The translations under genes and the position numbers were made by a program. From Pelomonas sp047654805 (GTDB taxonomy: Bacteria > Pseudomonadota > Gammaproteobacteria > Burkholderiales > Burkholderiaceae_C), in assembly GCF_047654805.1 (NCBI RefSeq), contig NZ_JASGIV010000001.1, positions 1,984,001 through 2,048,000 on the forward strand: DNA of 64,000 nucleotides, in the 5' to 3' direction. The notes below the pieces were generated by a model. The model saw only the letters and a program-made list of their open reading frames with translations. It did no database searches and had not been told where the DNA came from. Every line of letters begins with the position of its first letter. Position 1 is the stretch's first letter. Below, one piece after another: positions 53,260 to 61,171 of the stretch.

Positions 53260-53288
53260 ATTATTTGATCGTTTCTATATGGTCTCAA
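53260..53288 (-). promoter_or_regulatory. Sigma-70-like promoter of the galactan cluster
   Basis: On the minus strand TTGAGA (53288-53283), a 17 bp spacer and AATAAT (53265-53260) each match consensus at five of six bases. The inverted pair CGAT/ATCG (53258-53271) overlaps the -10 element and could be a LysR contact. Transcription would start about 55 bp before dgoD. Confidence 0.6.
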
Positions 53289-53310
53289 TATAAGTCAGAC
53301 CTCGAACGAG

Positions 53311-53367
53311 CAAAACAAAAGGGCTGCAAAGCAGCCCTTGAGAGACGAAAAGCGGGCTCGGGCCCGC
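53311..53367 (-). terminator. Two tandem rho-independent terminators
   Basis: Reading the minus strand, GCGGGC/GCCCGC (53352-53367, 4-base loop) is followed by TTTTCG. Then AAGGGCTGC/GCAGCCCTT (53319-53339, 3-base loop) is followed by TTGTTTTG. Both lie directly after the 32-codon gene and isolate it from the galactan cluster. Confidence 0.85.
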
Positions 53368-53375
53368 AAGCAAGC

Positions 53376-53474
53376 TCAGCCGCGCAGGCTATTGCCCTCG
53401 CCGCCAACGGCATCCCGCAGTTGGCCGACGATGGCGAGCGTTGCAAGCGTCAGGGTCACGATCAGCAGTTCCAT
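53376..53474 (-). CDS. 32-codon hydrophobic peptide gene
   Basis: Encodes a 32-residue peptide beginning MELLIVTLTLATLAIVGQLR and ending in a polar glycine-rich tail. Residues 3-17 could span a membrane. The ATG is preceded by AAGGAAGGAAAAACAA, a strong ribosome site, with a matching promoter upstream and two terminators downstream. It therefore has every mark of an independent small gene. It could be a small membrane protein, a type I toxin-like peptide, or a regulatory leader. Confidence 0.65.
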   Translation of the reverse strand: MELLIVTLTLATLAIVGQLRDAVGGEGNSLRG

Positions 53475-53506
53475 TTGTTTTTCCTTCCTTTGTTGATGTG
53501 GTCGTC

Positions 53507-53545
53507 ATCTTAGGGTTATTACCAGTCAATGCAAGGGTTAACCCT
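53507..53545 (-). promoter_or_regulatory. Promoter and AGGGTTAACCCT palindrome of the 32-codon gene
   Basis: Minus-strand TTGCAT (53534-53529), 16 bp spacer and TAAGAT (53512-53507) form a sigma-70-like promoter. The perfect 12 bp palindrome AGGGTTAACCCT (53534-53545) touches the -35 element. A half copy, AGGGTTA, recurs at 53512-53518 in the spacer, suggesting a repressor site. Confidence 0.5.
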
Positions 53546-53630
53546 ATGCATTGCATGCATGGAACGATGCGGTACCTCTAGAACGGCCTGTTTGCCTTGA
53601 TCGGCCAACCGGTGTCCTGAAGACACGATG

Positions 53631-53730
53631 TGGTTTGATTCAGGACTCGGTGAGCACGAAGTCCGCAAGCCCTTGATTGGGCTCGATGTCGGGCCGTGCG
53701 AAGTACAGAGCTGGGCAGTTTTCGGCAAGT
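53631..53730 (+). repeat. Direct repeat copy 1 flanking the XRE/nucleotidyltransferase pair
   Basis: Aligns without gaps to 55351-55450 at about 75 of 100 positions. Each copy contains a short hairpin (AGCCCTTGATYGGGCT core). No tyrosine-recombinase or integron attC consensus is evident. Confidence 0.7.
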
Positions 53731-53878
53731 CGCCTGCAGGGCCGTTTGCGGCTCGCGGCATGACGTCGCCAAGATCCTTCACTGGGCCGCGTGGCGTTTT
53801 GCTGCAAAAGGAATGAGCGAGCGGAAATGGATGTCTGATATTTTGGACATTTTCTGTTGGCCCTGATAGGCTGGATGC

Positions 53879-54388
53879 ATGTACGCATCACACGAACTGA
53901 GCCAAGCCGTCCGCACTCGTCGGACGGAGATGGGGCTGACGCAGAAAGCGCTGGCTGACCTCGCCGGGCTGTCGCGTTCGACGGTCAACGAGGTCGAGTC
54001 GGGCAAGATCAAGGATCTGAGCCTCTCGCGCACGGCCGCGCTCTTGGACGTGCTTGGTCTCGGGCTCACTATCGCGCCGGCTCATCCCCGCCTGAAGCAG
54101 CGCGCCGTCAGCACGCCGCCGCTGGAAACGGCCGCACGCACTGCCAGCGTGAGCTACTCGCAGGCGATGCCTGCCACCGTCCTCGGTGAGACCTTGCGGT
54201 CAGGCCAAGTCCCGGCCAGCTACGCCCCGCACGTCGGCACGCTGCTAGAAGAGGCCCCTGTCTCGATGTTGGCCAAGGCCGTCGAGCAGATCCATGCAGA
54301 CCTTTCGGTTCCGCGCGAGCTGGTCTGGAAGAACATGCGCAGCCTTGCCAGCAATCTGAAGGTCATCCGGGGGATCTGGAATGCTTAA
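53879..54388 (+). CDS. XRE-family antitoxin-like regulator
   Basis: A 169-residue protein with an N-terminal HTH_3 domain (LSQAVRTRRTEMGLTQKALADLAGLSRSTVNEVESGKIK) and a helical C-terminal domain. TTGGAC and TAGGCT with an 18 bp spacer end 6 bp before the ATG, so the mRNA may be leaderless. Its stop overlaps the start of the nucleotidyltransferase gene by 8 bases, the usual antitoxin-first layout. Confidence 0.82.
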   Translation: MYASHELSQAVRTRRTEMGLTQKALADLAGLSRSTVNEVESGKIKDLSLSRTAALLDVLGLGLTIAPAHPRLKQRAVSTPPLETAARTASVSYSQAMPATVLGETLRSGQVPASYAPHVGTLLEEAPVSMLAKAVEQIHADLSVPRELVWKNMRSLASNLKVIRGIWNA

Positions 54389-55264
54389 AGCCGACCTTAC
54401 CCGCCCCGGGATCTGGACGGATCTCTTCCCCAAGGCACTGGGGCTGATGGCCCATTTGGAGAGGGAGACCCACAACCCGCAATGGTCCTTCGGTGGGGGC
54501 ACGGTGCTGATGCTTCGCATCAACCATCGGCAGAGCAAAGACATCGACCTCTTCGTGCCGGATCCCCAGTACCTTGGCTATGTCAATCCGCGGCTGAGCG
54601 ATGCCGCTTTGGACGTGTCCGATGACTACGAGGAAAACGCGGAGTTCATCAAGCTCAACCTGCCGGAAGGGGAGATCGACATCGTGGTCGGCACGCCGTT
54701 GCCCCTTCGCCCTTCGAGTTGGTGACTCACGCCGGCATGGAGATCCGCGTGGAGACCAACGCCGAGATCATTGCCAAGAAGTTCTGGCATCGAGGCGACC
54801 GACCCAAGGCGCGCGACCTGTTCGACCTTTGCGCCGTCGCAGTCGCCGATCCGGCGTCGATAACCGTAGTCGCGCCCTTCATGGCCAGGCACGGACGCAC
54901 GTTCTTGCAACGCATGGGTGAGCGGGACGATGCCATGCGGGACCAATTCGAGTGCATCGATGCACTGGCCTTCAACCGGTCGTTCGACGATTGCGCCGAG
55001 ATGGCCAAGAGCATCATCGGCGTGGCACTGGAGGCCCCTGCAACTGGGGCCGAGCAAACACAGCTCTTCGTCGGACCAATCGTTGACATCGGCGAAGGCG
55101 AGGTTGTCCAGCGAATCAACCGCCAAGGCGATCTTCATCGACACCGCCTCGCGCTACTGACTGCGCCAGTGACGCTGGGAGACCTTGTGGAGATTCGCTA
55201 TCAGTCTGGCGTCGGGGTTGTCCTTGCGGATGGCACGCAGCGCGAGATTGGGCAGGGTAGGTAG
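54381..55264 (+). pseudogene. AbiEii-like nucleotidyltransferase with a frameshift
   Basis: The first frame (54381-54725, 114 residues) has the nucleotidyltransferase core: WSFGGGTVLMLRI and SKDIDLFVPD. It then terminates early. Inserting one C in CGCCCTTCGAG (about 54709-54714) restores PFELVTHAGMEIRVETNAEI and an open frame to 55264. The part after about 55020 (FVGPIVDIGEGEVVQRINRQ, VTLGDLVEIRYQSGVGVVL) resembles KfrB-like domains of plasmid and conjugative proteins, either a fusion or a deletion joint. As read, the toxin would be inactive. Confidence 0.7.
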
Positions 55265-55350
55265 TTGCGAAGTTTGGTCGCGGCGGCATACGGCCAGGCC
55301 GTCAATGACCCGGCTGCGAATGCGTGAAAGTTCAGAGTTGAATGAACATT

Positions 55351-55450
55351 CGGTTCGGTTCAGAACTCGGTGAGCGCGATGCCCGTAAGCCCTTGATCGG
55401 GCTCGGCGCTGGGCCGCCACCAGTACAGAGGCGAGCGGTTTTCGGCATCA
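55351..55450 (+). repeat. Direct repeat copy 2 flanking the XRE/nucleotidyltransferase pair
   Basis: Second copy of the 53631-53730 repeat, same orientation, 1720 bp away. It ends a few bases before the next gene start. Confidence 0.7.
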
Positions 55451-55455
55451 GGCGC

Positions 55456-55797
55456 ATGAACACCGAGACTTCCCTTGGAATCCTCAAGGCTGCACACACC
55501 GTCATCTGGGTTTTCTTTGTGGCCTGCATCCTCGGTGCGCCATTTGCGGCCTGGCGCGGCAACTTCACGCTCGCCTTGGTGCTCGTTGGCTGTGTCGCCA
55601 TTGAGGTCTGCGTGCTGCTGTTCAACAGATGGTCTTGTCCGCTGACGGGGCTCGCTGCCCGCTACACCGATCGACGCGAAGCGAACTTCGACATCTATCT
55701 GCCGCTGTGGCTCGCCAAGCACAACAAGCGCATCTTCACGCCGCTCTACATCTTCGGCACGGCCTACGTCGCGTACGCATGGTGGCACCAAACCTAG
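55456..55797 (+). CDS. Small membrane protein, DUF2784-like
   Basis: A 113-residue protein with two or three membrane segments (LKAAHTVIWVFFVACILGAP; LALVLVGCVAIEVCVLLF; LYIFGTAYVAYAWW). The NRWSCPLTGLAARYTDR block resembles DUF2784 proteins. ATG at 55456 was chosen; the frame further upstream runs through the repeat. Function unknown. Confidence 0.65.
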   Translation: MNTETSLGILKAAHTVIWVFFVACILGAPFAAWRGNFTLALVLVGCVAIEVCVLLFNRWSCPLTGLAARYTDRREANFDIYLPLWLAKHNKRIFTPLYIFGTAYVAYAWWHQT

Positions 55798-55863
55798 GCG
55801 GGCCACCGCGTTCACTGAACATGCTCGAGCGAACTGGCTGGCTTGGGTGGCGCCACCGGCAGC

Positions 55864-56967
55864 TCAGGGCCAATAGGCGCGCAGGTAGTTGACGCAGGCG
55901 TGGTCCGTCAGCATCAGCGGCAGGAAAACGCCTGCGCGCAACTGCGTAGCGAGCTGCAGCAGCGTCGGCGACGGCGTGTTCCGGTCGGCCGCAGGGCTGG
56001 CGCCGCCCTGCACCCCCTGTGAATCAATGAACTCGACAACCTGACCCACATGCACATAGTCCAGATGGGGAACGCCTTTGGGTGGCACTGTCGCTACGAC
56101 GTCGCTGTTGTCGACGATCCGGACCGCATCGATACCCGCGCCGGCGAATGCCTCCGCGAACGCCATGTTGCCCACCCGCGGAGATCCGATCGTCACCAAC
56201 TGCGTCCTGCCCGGACGGCCGGCACGTACGGCCACCAGCGTCGCCACCGCGGCGCCCAGGCTGTGGCCGCATAGGAGCAGGTCAGCGTCGGGGTTTCTTC
56301 GCAGCCAGGCGTCCACCTTCGGCCAGATGGCCGTGGCGGCGCGCGCAAAGCCATGATGCAGATCGCCGGTCCAGCCATCGGCTCGGACCTGAAGGAACTG
56401 GCCATCGATCAGCGCGTCCACCAGTGTGTCAGCCTGCGAACCTCGGAAGACCAGTATCCCCAGGTTGTCGTCACGCAGTGCCGCGAAGGCTTGCGTGCCG
56501 GTGGGATTCCTGAACAGGCGCAGCCCAGGGACCACACGGTCGAGGGTGCGATGGAGCACGCTGGACGCCGTCCCCGGCAGGTTGAGCGCTGTCGTGGCCG
56601 CCTGCTCAGCCAATGACTTCAATGAATGACCGAACGGCTGGAGCAAGTCGTCCAGCGCGTCGATACGCGGGAGCGTGGAAGCGATCGACTCCGGCAGATG
56701 GAAGGGCTGGTCGGGCAGCATGAGGACTTCCATGCCCGGCACGGTGGCCTCGAAATACTCGAACTGGCGAAAGCCGGCATGGGCAAGGCCAGCTTCTAGC
56801 GCCAGTCGGTTTTGCTGCCCGTGCAGAGCATCCTCAAACCGGTAGTAGGACAGCCGTGCCGCCTCGATGGCCACGGCCCGGTCCTTGTTGGTGACCTGGC
56901 TGGTAAATACCGGGGCACGCTGCTCCGGGAAGAACAGATCCGCGGCAGTGCTGCTGTAGGGTGTCAT
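55864..56967 (-). CDS. Class 3 lipase-family protein
   Basis: A 367-residue alpha/beta hydrolase. The nucleophile elbow LLLCGHSLGAAVATLVA and the block LGILVFRGSQADTLVDALID (oxyanion region) are those of Lipase_3. The catalytic aspartate is probably in RIVDNSDVVATVPP and the histidine near HLDYVHVG. No signal peptide is evident, so it may act in the cytoplasm or be exported by another route. It lies alone in the accessory zone. Confidence 0.87.
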   Translation of the reverse strand: MTPYSSTAADLFFPEQRAPVFTSQVTNKDRAVAIEAARLSYYRFEDALHGQQNRLALEAGLAHAGFRQFEYFEATVPGMEVLMLPDQPFHLPESIASTLPRIDALDDLLQPFGHSLKSLAEQAATTALNLPGTASSVLHRTLDRVVPGLRLFRNPTGTQAFAALRDDNLGILVFRGSQADTLVDALIDGQFLQVRADGWTGDLHHGFARAATAIWPKVDAWLRRNPDADLLLCGHSLGAAVATLVAVRAGRPGRTQLVTIGSPRVGNMAFAEAFAGAGIDAVRIVDNSDVVATVPPKGVPHLDYVHVGQVVEFIDSQGVQGGASPAADRNTPSPTLLQLATQLRAGVFLPLMLTDHACVNYLRAYWP

Positions 56968-57643
56968 CGCATCTCCCTGCGCCCGTCGGTCAGAACCCTC
57001 TCGCCCTTGGCAAGGCCTGTCGGCGATGGCGAGTCTACGCAGGCCGGAGCAGCGCCGGGTCATCGCGCGGAACCCCAGGCGAAGAACACCTCCTCAATGA
57101 TGCTGATGCCAACCTGGAACTTTGCCCACGGCAGGCACGCCAGATCCGCAGGCGCTGCGACGCGAGGGGTCGTTACCAAAGGACGACGCTCTGGATGCCT
57201 GCTCGCAGGGCAGGGCGCCCATAGAGCTTGCGGTGCGGGCACCAGAGGGCAGGGGAGCAGGTGGCATGCATCCTTCGAAGGAACTTGGATTGCCAGGCGC
57301 TGACCGGCATCGGGATGCCTCGGCCGTGTACAGCGCGGCGATCCTGAAACGTTTCACCAGCCGTTGGGTACGTCGTCGATTCCCGGGATGTCGGGCCGAA
57401 GGGCCCGACCGCCTACGTTCACGAAGCTCCAGGTTGTTGCGCGAGTTCGAGACGATGGCGTCCTTGCGTGCCCTGACGCGTGCCATGTCCACCTTGAAAC
57501 CGGTCAGCGCGAAGCCGTACTCAGCGCCACGTTGAGCCTGGTGGAAGCACGCTCCAAGGTACTGCGGACGGCCCGGCCTGTGAACCGCCGTGACAAGATA
57601 AGTTCGAAGACAGATGTTCTTGACCAGAATGTAAATTCTTCTT
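56968..57643. other. Intergenic region without a supportable gene
   Basis: About 680 bp. Several overlapping ORFs exist in different frames but all have arginine/proline/alanine-rich shadow composition. From 57600 the sequence becomes AT-rich, marking the promoter of the Fic gene. Confidence 0.45.
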
Positions 57644-57672
57644 TTGCATCAAATATTTAGTGTTGATAAAAT
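57644..57672 (+). promoter_or_regulatory. Promoter of the Fic gene, probably leaderless
   Basis: TTGCAT (57644-57649), 17 bp spacer, TAAAAT (57667-57672). The ATG begins 7 bp after the -10, where transcription should start, so the message would have no 5' leader. Confidence 0.6.
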
Positions 57673-57678
57673 CTTGTC

Positions 57679-58896
57679 ATGCAAAAGTCAGTCGAGCAGC
57701 TGATCCGTGACTCTGGGCCTACCGGCATAGCACCGGAGCGCCTCATGGAGCTGATCGGTGACTCGATGAGCCGTTCTACGCTCAACAGGACTTTGTCTAG
57801 CCTGGTGGGCCAGGGTTCCGTGACACCCATAGGCCGTGGTCCCGCCAGGCGCTACGTTACGTTGAGTCCTTTCAGCCTTGCGGACGTCGAGGCATTCTTC
57901 CAGCGTCCAGCCAGCATGCGGCCACTCACGCCGTTTCGCGAGGAGTTGCTGGGTCCAACGCCCAATATTGACCCCGAGCGGGCGAAGCGTTGCACGCAGA
58001 TCCAGAGGCTGGCCACCCCCATGGATCGCAAGTACCTCTCGCGGTTCCTGGTGGATTACTCGTGGGCCTCTGGGGTCCTTGAGGGAAGCACCTACACCGA
58101 GATCGACACTGAGGCCCTCGTGATGTATGGGGAGCGCGAGGCGGATAAGCCGATGGAGGACGCAGTTCTCGCGCTAAACCACAAGCGAGCTGGTGAACAT
58201 CTGTGGACGCACCGTGAGCTGACCGTGGAGAACATCTGCGCCATGCATGCGCTGCTGACCGACGACCACGGCAAGGCTGACCTAGCCACGTCCGATCATT
58301 TCCTTCCCAAGGAGCAGCGTGGGGTGACACGGGTCTACGAAGACGTGAACCTAGCCAACTCGGCATACCTGCCGCCCCACCGACCTGGCACAAGCCACGC
58401 CCGCGATGTACTGGTCCGCATCGTCGATACCGCCAAGACTCTGGAGCCAGTCGAGGCAGCCGTGTACCTGTTGACGCGCATCGCCTACGTCCAGTCCTTT
58501 GCCAACGGCAACAAGCGCACGTCGCGTATTGCCGCCAACCTGCCGCTGCTGGCGGCGGGCTTGGTGCCGTCGTCGTTCGTTGACATCACAAAAGCACGGT
58601 ATATCCGCGGCATGGCTGCGTTCTACGAGTTGGGCTCGATGCTCGTCATCGAGCAGGCCTTCATTGATGGGTACGTGCGCTCCGTCATGCGCAGCAGCAA
58701 TTTGCCCCCAGCGCTACGTGGCGTTGGTGCCGACCCGGAGGGTGCGGCAAAGCAGCTATGCGATTTCATCAACTCTGGAAATCGCCCGAAAGACCCGGCT
58801 GTCGCCGCCATGCTTGGCGCGCCACCTAACGCTGCTTCTGGCTCTGCGACAGGAAAGCCAAAGACTTCAGCAGCGCGCCGCGCGGTCGCACGTTAG
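57679..58896 (+). CDS. Fic-domain protein with altered catalytic motif
   Basis: A 405-residue protein. Residues 1-60 form a winged-helix-like domain. The inhibitory motif SGVLEG (131-136, S/TxxxEG) precedes the Fic core. The Fic motif at 271-283 reads VQSFANGNKRTSR instead of HxFxxGNGRxxR: the catalytic histidine is glutamine. Canonical Fic proteins transfer AMP to target proteins; this subgroup may be inactive or do other chemistry. The C-terminal tail is low-complexity. Confidence 0.87.
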   Translation: MQKSVEQLIRDSGPTGIAPERLMELIGDSMSRSTLNRTLSSLVGQGSVTPIGRGPARRYVTLSPFSLADVEAFFQRPASMRPLTPFREELLGPTPNIDPERAKRCTQIQRLATPMDRKYLSRFLVDYSWASGVLEGSTYTEIDTEALVMYGEREADKPMEDAVLALNHKRAGEHLWTHRELTVENICAMHALLTDDHGKADLATSDHFLPKEQRGVTRVYEDVNLANSAYLPPHRPGTSHARDVLVRIVDTAKTLEPVEAAVYLLTRIAYVQSFANGNKRTSRIAANLPLLAAGLVPSSFVDITKARYIRGMAAFYELGSMLVIEQAFIDGYVRSVMRSSNLPPALRGVGADPEGAAKQLCDFINSGNRPKDPAVAAMLGAPPNAASGSATGKPKTSAARRAVAR

Positions 58897-59245
58897 AGGC
58901 CTGCCGCAGCCGAAGTGCAAATACTGAATCGTTCGATTCAGGTGTGCCTGCAACGACGACACGAAGTTCGCGAACGGTTTTACCCAGGTCCTGCATGAAG
59001 CTCAAGAACTTCCTGCTGCGAATCTCAGAGGGCAGCGCACTCCAATGCAACACCAAAAGAACCATTCAAAAAAGCGACAATGTGCATTATGTAAAATCAA
59101 AAACGCTCGCGAAATGGCCTTGCTGGTAGCTGTCCGACAAGAAACACCCCCTCCGATGGGCCGTTTCGCGTCAACACTGTCCTAGCGAGGCGAAATTCCA
59201 TTCCGCTAGGACCTTTACGACGCGCTGTTCCGCGACAGCATCGAC
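58897..59245. other. Intergenic region with two inverted repeats
   Basis: CTGAATCG-TT-CGATTCAG (58924-58941) follows the Fic gene and could slow or end transcription, though no T-run follows. CCTAGCG (59182-59188) and CGCTAGG (about 59206-59212) form a second inverted pair just past the minus-strand gene. No ORF is convincing. The left end of the Tn7-like element could lie in this region, but no terminal repeat is recognisable. Confidence 0.4.
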
Positions 59246-59731
59246 CTAGCGAACCAGCTTTGCGCGCTGGCGACCACCCGGTTCAGACTTGAACATCACG
59301 TTGAAGATCTTCATGTTGATGTGGTCGCGGTTGCGCCTATTGGCCAGGCGATCGCAACTTACACGGGCGCACGCATGGTTCCAGTCTTTGTATCCAAAAA
59401 GTCGTGACAACAGCTCCAGGCACTGCACATGGCGGAGTGCTCCCCCTGATGCCTTCCTCAGCTTTTTAGCCTCGTCTTTGAAAGAGCGAACTGACAATGA
59501 CTCTCTCTGCGCCACCAGCAACATGAGGTCACCGATTGAGCCGCCCGGGAGTTGTGCAACCGCGCTCTCGTCAAAGCCAGACTCGTTGTTGCTGGCGAGG
59601 AAGGCAAGGAAGTGATCGTGCAACGTGCGGCTTGGGGCGTTCGCCGTCAAGATGCGTGGCGTCGGCCCGGCTGGCAGCACCATGTACTGTCCGATTTGCG
59701 CCAGAACAACCTGATCGTCCTCTTGCGACAT
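59246..59731 (-). CDS. Hypothetical protein with glyoxalase-superfamily N-domain-like segment
   Basis: A 161-residue protein. Residues about 80-125 (VRSFKDEAKKLRKASGGALR, then CLELLSRLFGYKDWNHACA) match the short helical segment with the FGYxDWN signature seen in proteins annotated as glyoxalase superfamily on plasmids and integrative elements. No metal-binding motif is visible. It follows the TnsF-like gene on the same strand after 207 bp, so it is likely cargo. Confidence 0.6.
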   Translation of the reverse strand: MSQEDDQVVLAQIGQYMVLPAGPTPRILTANAPSRTLHDHFLAFLASNNESGFDESAVAQLPGGSIGDLMLLVAQRESLSVRSFKDEAKKLRKASGGALRHVQCLELLSRLFGYKDWNHACARVSCDRLANRRNRDHINMKIFNVMFKSEPGGRQRAKLVR

Positions 59732-59938
59732 GCACGCCCTTCCTTTCGCCAGCTATTGACGCCAGAGCTCTAAAGCTGAGCTAGCCCGATGGCAGCGTAT
59801 CGATGAGCCAAGCTGTTTCTGCGAATGGGCCTGTCACACCCATGGGAACGCCACTTGTATTGCTTCAATACTGCTGCCCACGGGCGCATGAGCAGCGGGA
59901 GTCCGACATCTGAGCCAAGTGCTCGCAGGCTCTCGTGC

Positions 59939-61171
59939 TCAGCCTGTGGTGCCCGTCGTTTTCGAGGCCAGCGCGAGCCGCTCGCTATAGGGTTGCCAAT
60001 GCTCGGCGAGCCGTGCCCACCCAGCAGCAGTCGCTTCGTTGTCCAAGACGATCCGTCGGAAGTACTCGGCCGTGACACTCCGGCAGCCCTTGGCGTTGGC
60101 GATGAACCCCAAAATGAACGCGCGATCGCCGCCCGAATGGCTCTCAAGGGCACCCCGGAAGTAGGTCAAGGTCGCACCGCGCAGTTCTTCCGCGCTCTGG
60201 GCGTCGCCGTCAGCTTCTGCCAGGTCTGCAGCGCGTCGCAGCACGCTTCTGACGGCCCCCGCTATCCGGTCGCGACCGCCACCGCCGAACAGCAACTCCG
60301 ACCCTTGCCTCATCTCCAGCGCCGACAACGTCGTACTGGGCTGCGCCGAGTGCGCCGCGAAGAGCTCTGACAGAGACTTGCCAAGGGGTGGCAGCACATA
60401 GACGCATTGCAGGCAATTGGTCATTGACTCGAGCTGCAGCCGCCAGGCCACGCTGTCGCTCGACGGCGCGACGCAATCAGCGAGCCGCAATTGGCGAATC
60501 TCCTCCACCTTGAGGTTGGCGAAGTACATCAGTTCAATCGCGAGTCGAGAAGTAGGCTCGACGCCAGCTATCAGAACCTCCATGACCCAAGTCCAAGCCT
60601 CACGACTGAGAGTCCGCGGCGTGCCGCGTGCCGAGATGTTCGCTGCCAGTCCCTGTGTAGCGAGGCCACTGCGCACAAGTCGACTGTCGGCAATGGGCGG
60701 CATCGAGGCATAGCCCGTGACGCCCATCCATTTGAACAGCACCGCCGCCGCAGCAACCACCAGCCGGACGGATGCCATGGACAGCGGACCTGTAAAAGGG
60801 CGCCAATCCTGGGAGTCGCGCGACTCGCCACTCTTGCATATCCAGTCCAACGCAGGGCGCGGCGCGGCTAGAAACTCCACGAACGCTTGGAGGTCAGCGT
60901 CGTCCAGCGAAGACAGCGCCTTTCCGCGCGAGAAGCATGACCAGTTCAGAAGCTTCTCGGCCGCGCTGCGGTAGCTGCTGATGGTGGCATCGGATGCGTC
61001 GGTCAAGCTGGACAGCCATGCGATCACGGCGTCGACGTCGTTGTCTGCTTCTGTGGACTTGCGGCCACGGTCCAGGCGATTGCTCCCGTGACTTCCATTC
61101 AACCCCGGCGGCGCGATGAAGCGTTCCAACGTGGTGATCGACGGAATTCTGGGTTGCAGTTCAGCATTCAT
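59939..61171 (-). CDS. TnsF-like inactivated tyrosine recombinase
   Basis: A 410-residue protein. Residues 45-105 look like the core-binding (SAM-like) domain (VIAWLSSLTDASDATISSYR). Residues 190-385 follow the tyrosine-recombinase catalytic fold, but key residues are lost. Box I arginine is lysine (FANLKVEEI, K221), the HxxRH box reads LTYFRG (335-340), and the GH/W site is NA (359-360), although Y370 remains. TnsF, known from Tn6022-like elements, is such a degenerate recombinase used for target choice. AAGGA precedes the ATG; overlap with the TniQ gene is 11 bp. Confidence 0.7.
   Translation of the reverse strand: MNAELQPRIPSITTLERFIAPPGLNGSHGSNRLDRGRKSTEADNDVDAVIAWLSSLTDASDATISSYRSAAEKLLNWSCFSRGKALSSLDDADLQAFVEFLAAPRPALDWICKSGESRDSQDWRPFTGPLSMASVRLVVAAAAVLFKWMGVTGYASMPPIADSRLVRSGLATQGLAANISARGTPRTLSREAWTWVMEVLIAGVEPTSRLAIELMYFANLKVEEIRQLRLADCVAPSSDSVAWRLQLESMTNCLQCVYVLPPLGKSLSELFAAHSAQPSTTLSALEMRQGSELLFGGGGRDRIAGAVRSVLRRAADLAEADGDAQSAEELRGATLTYFRGALESHSGGDRAFILGFIANAKGCRSVTAEYFRRIVLDNEATAAGWARLAEHWQPYSERLALASKTTGTTG

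Noticed and set aside
57122..57535. 137-residue ORF between the lipase and Fic genes
   Set aside because: No ribosome site, low-quality composition and competing ORFs in other frames of equal length.
59825..60370. 181-residue plus-strand ORF opposite the TnsF-like gene
   Set aside because: Antisense to a better-supported operon gene; no motif.
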